From: Physocladia obscura
Lineage: Eukaryota; Chytridiomycota; Chytridiomycetes; Chytridiales; Chytriomycetaceae
DNA: 24,349 nt
NCBI GenBank assembly: GCA_027596945.1
Contig: JADGJH010000199.1
Coordinates: forward strand, 1,283 to 25,631
Direction of reading: 5' to 3'
The notes beneath the pieces are model-generated. The model searched no databases. It was not told the DNA's origin and was given only the letters and a program-made list of their open reading frames with translations. Below are positions 19,199 to 24,349 of this stretch, piece after piece; positions within the stretch are counted from its first letter, which is position 1; each line of letters begins with the position of its first letter. The translations under genes were made by a program, and so were the position numbers.

Positions 19199-19930
19199 AT
19201 GTCACATTTCTTTCATGACTGCATAAGGTCATTGAATACCCTTGTATATTTTATGTACAGTGAAACTAGATTTTTAAGTGAGGAGCAAAGGACTCCTATT
19301 CTTCAGGTGTTTTTGAAGGAATACAAGGTAATATTTCTAGGGTTGACTCCTATTTTGTTATGTGACAATCTTGGGACTCATAAAATACCTACAAACTTGG
19401 ACCTCTGCATCAAGAACTGTATTTGTGGCTACTTTTCCCCTCCAAACTGCACACACTTCATTCAGTATTTTTATAAAAAAGCTGCCTGATCCAATTGGGA
19501 AACTTGCAGAGGTTCTTGTTCCTCTTACAATAGAAATTTGAAACTGTATTACTCCCTAGTTATTCAAACTTCTTTCAAGCAAGTTGGCATTTTTCACATT
19601 GATAAGAAAATTAATCTTGAAAATGCACTCAAGAATGTAAATACCTTGTAGAACACCACAGATGATAAAGAAAATGCTGAAGTGCACCTTGTCAGCTATT
19701 TTAATTCTTAAATTCCCAACTCTATTTCAAAAAAATTAAAAATCAATGCAGAGAAGGTCTTCATACAAAATGCTGAGTACAACTAGATGAAAGAAAAGCA
19801 AGTTCAAGCTGAAAAAGAGAAAGAATACAGAGCTAATGCTGTGAAAATGCAAAAACTTAGTGAAAGGAAAATAAGAAAAGAGAATGTCTATAGAATGCTA
19901 GATAAATTGAACAAGTTTAGAAAATTTGTC
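19199..19930 (+). pseudogene. Broken DDE-superfamily transposase (pogo/Tigger-like)
   Basis: A 96-codon frame (19199-19489) carries an acidic-site block PILLCDNLGTHK and PPNCTHFIQ, the DDE_1-type pattern in which D-N-x-x-x-H is followed by a P-P-x-C/T-T-H-x-x-Q stretch. The third acidic residue expected soon after HFIQ is not in this frame: a stop follows, and the likely continuation DPIGKLAEVLVPLTI (19488-19532) is in another phase, so a frameshift separates them. A further phase shift leads to a K/E-rich C-terminal coil (about 19560-19933) interrupted by three or more TAG codons. The gene therefore cannot make an intact enzyme. Which DDE family it belongs to is uncertain from fragments. Confidence 0.7.
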
Positions 19931-20003
19931 TAGTTACAGACTTTTAATGCCACTAAACTGTATTTATGTATTTTTATTCAACATCTCAAACATAATAATA
20001 ATC

Positions 20004-23000
20004 TCAGTCGCTGTCTGAATTTGTATTGTCAGAATCTGAGTCCATTGCATGAATTCGCATCTGTTCTTCCTCTGCAGCATCCTTCCAACGTGCGTAATCA
20101 AAATCGGGGTGACCAGGATCAACATCTGCAAAAGTAAATGGATAACGAAGTAAATCATCTGCTCCAGGCCGCTCTGAAGGCTCACTATTAACTCAGAAAA
20201 ATTAGAAAATTGCTAAAACAAAACATACGCAAAAATCAGCAAACCGGATAAAGCATGCTTTTAAGAAAACTACAGTCTCATCACTAAAATTCCTTGGAAT
20301 GGCTGGCGACTCGCCATTTTTCCCAACTCTTTGCATCAAATTGAACATATCAACATTATTCCAGGGTTTTTGACCTTCAAGCATTTCCAAGACAACACAA
20401 CCGAGGGACCAAATATCTGCCGACACACCATATGCTCCTTTATCTGCCATCACCTCAGGCGCCATCCAGTTCAGCGAGCCTTTCATTTCAGAGTTTCGTG
20501 CATTCATTTGATATTTGAAGTCAGTTTTTTTGCTGATGCCAAAATCGGCAATTTTTACAACTCCTTGACTGTTTACCAAAACTGCACGTTTGAAAAAGAG
20601 TCAACATTCAAGAAAAACTGACAAAAACAAAAACAAAAAACCCAACTATTTGCTCCTTTAATATCACGATGTATAATACAGCGTTCGTGGAGGTAGTCAA
20701 GACCGGAAAGGATTTGGCACGTGAAAGACCGTGCGAGGTTATAATCCAGTTTTCCGTATCTGGAAACTATAGATGCTAAAGATCCACCTTCAACATACTC
20801 CAAAAATAAGTTGATGGTGTGATCTTGAAAATCGAATCCTACATTGGCAGTCTGTTGAGAAAGAAAATAACACTAAAAAAACAAACCTAAGTATGTTACA
20901 ATATTTTCATGATTTAACTCTTGCAATAGCGCAATTTCCATGTTCAAAGATTCTACAAAGCTATTTTTGCGTTGTTCTACGCCCTTTTTTGGTGGTATAA
21001 ACTTTACTTGCTTGACGGCCATAATATCTTGCGACGTAACATTGATACCAAAATATACTTCTCCATATGCCCCTTTTCCCAAAAGCTTTCCTTTGGTCCA
21101 TTGAAAGTGATTTGGTTTTCCGAGGAAAGGCCCAAAAATATGTTCATGTTGCGATTTTACAGATGGTGTGAAACTAGACATTGTGTCAAATGATTCTCTC
21201 ATCTCACCTTCCCCAAATTCAGCTTCAGTTGAAAGACGCAATTCTTCATCATCTAAATCTTTCGATTCATCAACCTCAATCACTAGTCCACCCTTGTTGA
21301 TTCCAATTTGAGTCAGTTTACGTTTCCATTCAAGAGTTGTTAACCGTTTTTTCAAGATTTTTTCGGGTGCAATTTCGGGAATTGAAAAAAGCTCCTCACT
21401 CGCGCGATACACTTCAGCAGTGTGTGATGACTCATAGCTGATCCTAGATCTAAGATATTCTCCGGATTTTTTACTATTGTCGCTTGTGAGTTGAGTAACT
21501 TTACGACCGAATGAACTCATCCGCTTTGTTGTCGTTGAATTTTTTGATGTCGTCGTCTCTGAACGCTTCAAAAGAGATTTTTGACGAATCAAATTAACCG
21601 TATCGCGTCGGACCATAAGAGCACCAGCAGAATCCAGAGGAGACGAAATTAACGCTTCCAAGTGGTCAGACTCTTCGATTTCGAAGGAAAAAAGCGGCTC
21701 GCGCTTCGACTTTTCTTCACTAACAGCATCTCCATCATTATCTACAACCACGACTCCAGGAAAATATTCACCGAAATTGTCGACGATTTCTGTTGGATGA
21801 GGCCTTTCGTCAGAGTTTCTGTGGATGCTTGGGAAATTTTTGACTGGCTGTGATGAAGGTGCTATTGAATCCTCGGGATCCAGTGGTGCTAAAGCTTCAG
21901 ACGAAACAATCGTCGGCAAATTATAATCTCCAAAGAGACTATCTCGGAAACGATTTGAGCCTGTTGTTGGTGTTTGAAGATCGGGAGTACGGAGTTTTAT
22001 GTCTTCAAAAACAACTGTCTTGATTGGCGGAACGTCACTAATAGCAGTTTCTGGTATATCTAGTTGAGTCACAATCGGTGCCAATTTTAACTTGTGTGGG
22101 CTGATAACGTCAGTTTTGGCGTCATCCCGAGAAAAAGCTTCATGTTGATCATTTGGCATGAGAAACAATATTGGAGGATTAGGCTGTCGACAATGCGAAT
22201 ACAAATCGTCATCAGTTAGCGTCTTTGCATTTTCTAAGAGTATAAAAGTGCTTGAGATTTACGCTTCAAATTTATCTCTCGTCTCTCTCACCTGTCCCAA
22301 AATAGACAGAATTATAAATGACCCAATTACCAAGTCGATCTGGTGGAATTCTAAAAGTTTGAGCTACGCAATCTCTAACATCGCTGCCACTCGATTCGTC
22401 AGAAACTCTGATTGATATGGTTTCTCTTGCTGCTGCAACTTTGACAATCTTTCAAAGTTCAATTAAACATAACATCTATACACATGAAAAACTTACAAAA
22501 TGACCACTCGAGTATTTTTCTTCCTCTTGTTCTCGGGATTTTATGTTGTCGAAAATAAAGGTGGCAGCACTCAGCGGCGGTAATTTTTCGGTCGGTGTCT
22601 GATCACCTTTGTTTCCGATGTTGAAAATATCAAAAAAACCTCTGGAAGGTTTTCTCAGACGGGATTCTGATGATATTGATCGCAAAGCATCAGGGTAAGA
22701 AGGAATACGATGTGGCGTGGAATGATATTGCTGATCGTCACCCAAGGCATAGGGCGACTTCACGAAACCCTGAGAAAGCGTAGCAGCCGATGAGAAATTC
22801 GAGTTGAGAGCTGTCGGAGTTTGTAAGCTGTCCCCGCTGCTGTTGCTAATACCGTTGCGGAAACTGTTGTAACTGCTGTTGCTACCGGCACTGTTGTTAA
22901 TTTCAATCGGCCGAGAATCTGGGCGCAATGATTCTGATCGCGGCTTAATAGGCGGCGTAAAAAGCTTCGTGTTTAGAATGTTTCGACTCTGACGCTGAGC

Positions 23001-23398
23001 TAGGTCACTCTCTTCCAGAATTCGTTCACTCATTGATTTAATTTTATTTTGAAATTTGTTGCCGTGACGCAAAATGTCGCTTGATGATAGATTATCGTCA
23101 TTCTGACCAGGTTGGCTAGCGGAACCATTATCAAACACGGAGTCCGGGTAGTACTAACCGCGTATCTGTAAATCTTCCGGTTTGAGCAAGACTACAGAGA
23201 TGGCGATAGTCTTTGGAATCGCCAGTGCTATCATAGACAACTGTGGCTTTAATGCTGTTACTGCTGATGGCTGTCGAAAATATACATTTAATTCCTCAAT
23301 TAGTCGAATACCAAAGTCAAAAATCCCAACTTGTCCAAGTCCAACTTTCTCAAGAGAATACTTAAAAAATTGTAAATCTCACTGAATTCTGAAAACAT
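20004..23398 (-). CDS. BCK1: BCK1-like MAP kinase kinase kinase with N-terminal RA/ubiquitin-like domain
   Basis: Coding exons on the minus strand: 23159-23270, 22497-23115, 22292-22448, 20887-22233, 20647-20838, 20245-20581, 20004-20184, plus a provisional first exon 23362-23398 starting at ATG 23398 (about 993 aa). Kinase domain landmarks: LLGKGAYGEVYFG, AVKQVKF (ATP lysine), NHENIVTYLGF, FLEYVEGGSLASIV, CIIHRDIKGANILV, KIADFGISKK, GSLNWMAPEV, DIWSLGCVVLEML, REPSERPGADDLLRYPF. Upstream, FRIPPDRLGNWVIYNSVYFG and TLTDDDLYSHCRQPN form a Ras-binding or ubiquitin-like fold similar to the domain in fungal BCK1/MKH1 proteins; the rest of the N-terminal half is Ser-rich and disordered. BCK1 activates the MAPKK of the cell-wall integrity pathway downstream of PKC. 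The 5' end is uncertain: an alternative upstream exon ending at 23312 (phase-compatible, LEKVGLGQVGIFDF) would move the start further right. Kinase identity is firm. Confidence 0.85.
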
Positions 23399-24349
23399 TT
23401 CAAACTTTGATTATTAGCTGAAGATTGAAACAGACTTGCACATAATCTTTTTCAATATACAATTCTATTTCAGCTGAATTGCTTACTGTATTTCATTTTA
23501 TGTCCAAGTTAAAAAGCATTATGGAACTAAAATTTGCCTTGGTTCGCTTTGCATGTTTTAACCATGTTGGCATATGCCAATGATGGGTCGCAATGTATTC
23601 AAAGTAAAGCTTCAAAAATTTAGAGAAATTGGCCACTCCACTATTTGCAATGTAATTTGTGTCAACTGAGGATGAGTTTGATGGAGATGATTTTGACTGT
23701 ATGACTGAGCAATTTTGATACTAACAATAAGGTCAACTGCAAAAGTCAAGTATTTTTGAGATAGTACTTCAGTAAACAATAATCTTATCATTGATTTTGA
23801 TGTTGGTAACAAATTTCTGTTGAAACAAGCAAAATCAATCTCAAATTGCTCCAATTTTAGAATGTTAATTGATATTGTTGCAATTTTAATTTATGATTGT
23901 GTATGATAAGGATTTTAAGCAAAATTCTCCATTCTTTATTCTGGATTTACATAGTTCAAAATCCTCCATTACAAAACTTCTGAACAGTCTTTAAAATAAA
24001 TTACAAAACCTTTATTGTATTAATATAAAAGCTTCTGTGTAATGACAGAAAAGCAAGTGCACTATTTTTGGTTCTTTACTTTTAAGCAAATTGAGCAATT
24101 TCTTTTCAATAAAGAGTGAATTCATTTGTCAATACAGCTTAATCTTTTGATCCTTTGACAGATTTCAAAATGGAGTGGCTCAGTTTTTGTTGATTTGCCG
24201 TGTGTAACAAGGGGTTTTAGAGATGAATAATATTTATTGTTTTGTTATGACTATTTCAGAAAAGAAACCAACGGTTTTTATACATTTTCCAGTGTCTTGG
24301 TGGCACCTTGGCTTGATTGGTCACCTGGCATCTTATCTAAGTGGCAAAT
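23399..24349. other. CpG-poor, gene-less tail
   Basis: About 950 bp with no recognisable gene. Only four CG dinucleotides occur after 23306 (at 23545, 23589, 24199 and 24272), and 23591-24198 has none. The strand carries short open frames, for example an 80-codon minus frame at 23612-23854, that resemble no family I know. Its composition is like the transposon block at 17780-20003, so it may be another decayed repeat, possibly overlapping the promoter or first exon of the kinase gene. Confidence 0.5.

Larger units (their letters stand above)
17780..20003. mobile_element. Decayed transposon block with no CpG dinucleotide
   Basis: The interval between the TAD1 start codon and the kinase stop codon contains remains of a DNA transposon. 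Reading every line, I find no CG from 17780 to 20008, whereas the adjoining 180 bp of kinase coding sequence (20011-20190) has six. TG and CA are abundant, as expected if methylated C in CpG was deaminated to T. Open frames are short and interrupted by stops. The right part encodes fragments of a DDE transposase; the left part (about 17860-18640) carries longer frames in several phases that I do not recognise. I found no convincing terminal inverted repeats or target-site duplication, so exact ends are unknown and more than one insertion is possible. Confidence 0.75.

Noticed and set aside
20873..22204. 443-codon frame as a complete protein
   Set aside because: It is one exon of the kinase: it ends in mid-lobe at YLG with a splice donor, and the RA-like domain begins in the exon upstream.
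23182..23385. 67-codon plus-strand frame at the right end
   Set aside because: It is the antisense of the candidate kinase 5' exons and shows no family features.

Overview
The window looks like a gene-dense stretch of a zoosporic (chytrid-type) fungal genome. Genes are compact, intergenic gaps are often under 150 bp, and most genes are cut by many introns of about 41 to 170 nt with GT..AG ends. The gene content is fungal (BCK1-like MAPKKK, vacuolar alkaline phosphatase, PalB-type calpain). It also includes genes usually missing from yeasts and moulds but kept in flagellated lineages: LRRC45 (a centriole linker protein), ZFPL1, and an F-box protein with plant-type LRRs. The taxon call is inference; no rRNA or other marker is present.

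Layout, left to right: 5' part of a PP1 phosphatase gene (-, runs off the left edge); ZFPL1 (+) converging on ERV14/cornichon (-); COP9 subunit 7 (+) converging on a 16-exon calpain-7/PalB gene (-); LRRC45 (+), whose start codon lies 43 bp from the calpain start; an intronless F-box/LRR gene (+) 25 bp after LRRC45; alkaline phosphatase PHO8 (+); then a minus-strand run read from right to left of TAD1 (tRNA A37 deaminase), VMA22 (V-ATPase assembly) and SGF29 (SAGA tudor subunit). TAD1 and VMA22 are separated by only 9 bp. Next is a 2.2-kb block without a single CpG that holds a broken DDE transposase, then a BCK1-like MAPKKK (-). The last kilobase is CpG-poor with no recognisable gene.

All exon models were built by hand from protein-family resemblance, phase agreement and splice motifs, without alignment software. 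For most genes the reading frame closes exactly across every intron (ZFPL1 249 aa, ERV14 150 aa, CSN7 260 aa, calpain 792 aa, LRRC45 about 636 aa, PHO8 555 aa, SGF29 235 aa, VMA22 178 aa, TAD1 425 aa), which supports the models.

The genes are mainly housekeeping: secretory-pathway and vacuole functions (ZFPL1, ERV14, PHO8, VMA22), signalling and proteolysis (PP1, BCK1-like kinase, CSN7, PalB calpain), chromatin and tRNA modification (SGF29, TAD1). No operon-like pathway or defence system is evident. The most notable signals are coding micro-exons of 7 and 8 nt in two adjacent genes, the CpG-free transposon relic bounded by two genes, and the 9-bp gap between TAD1 and VMA22.
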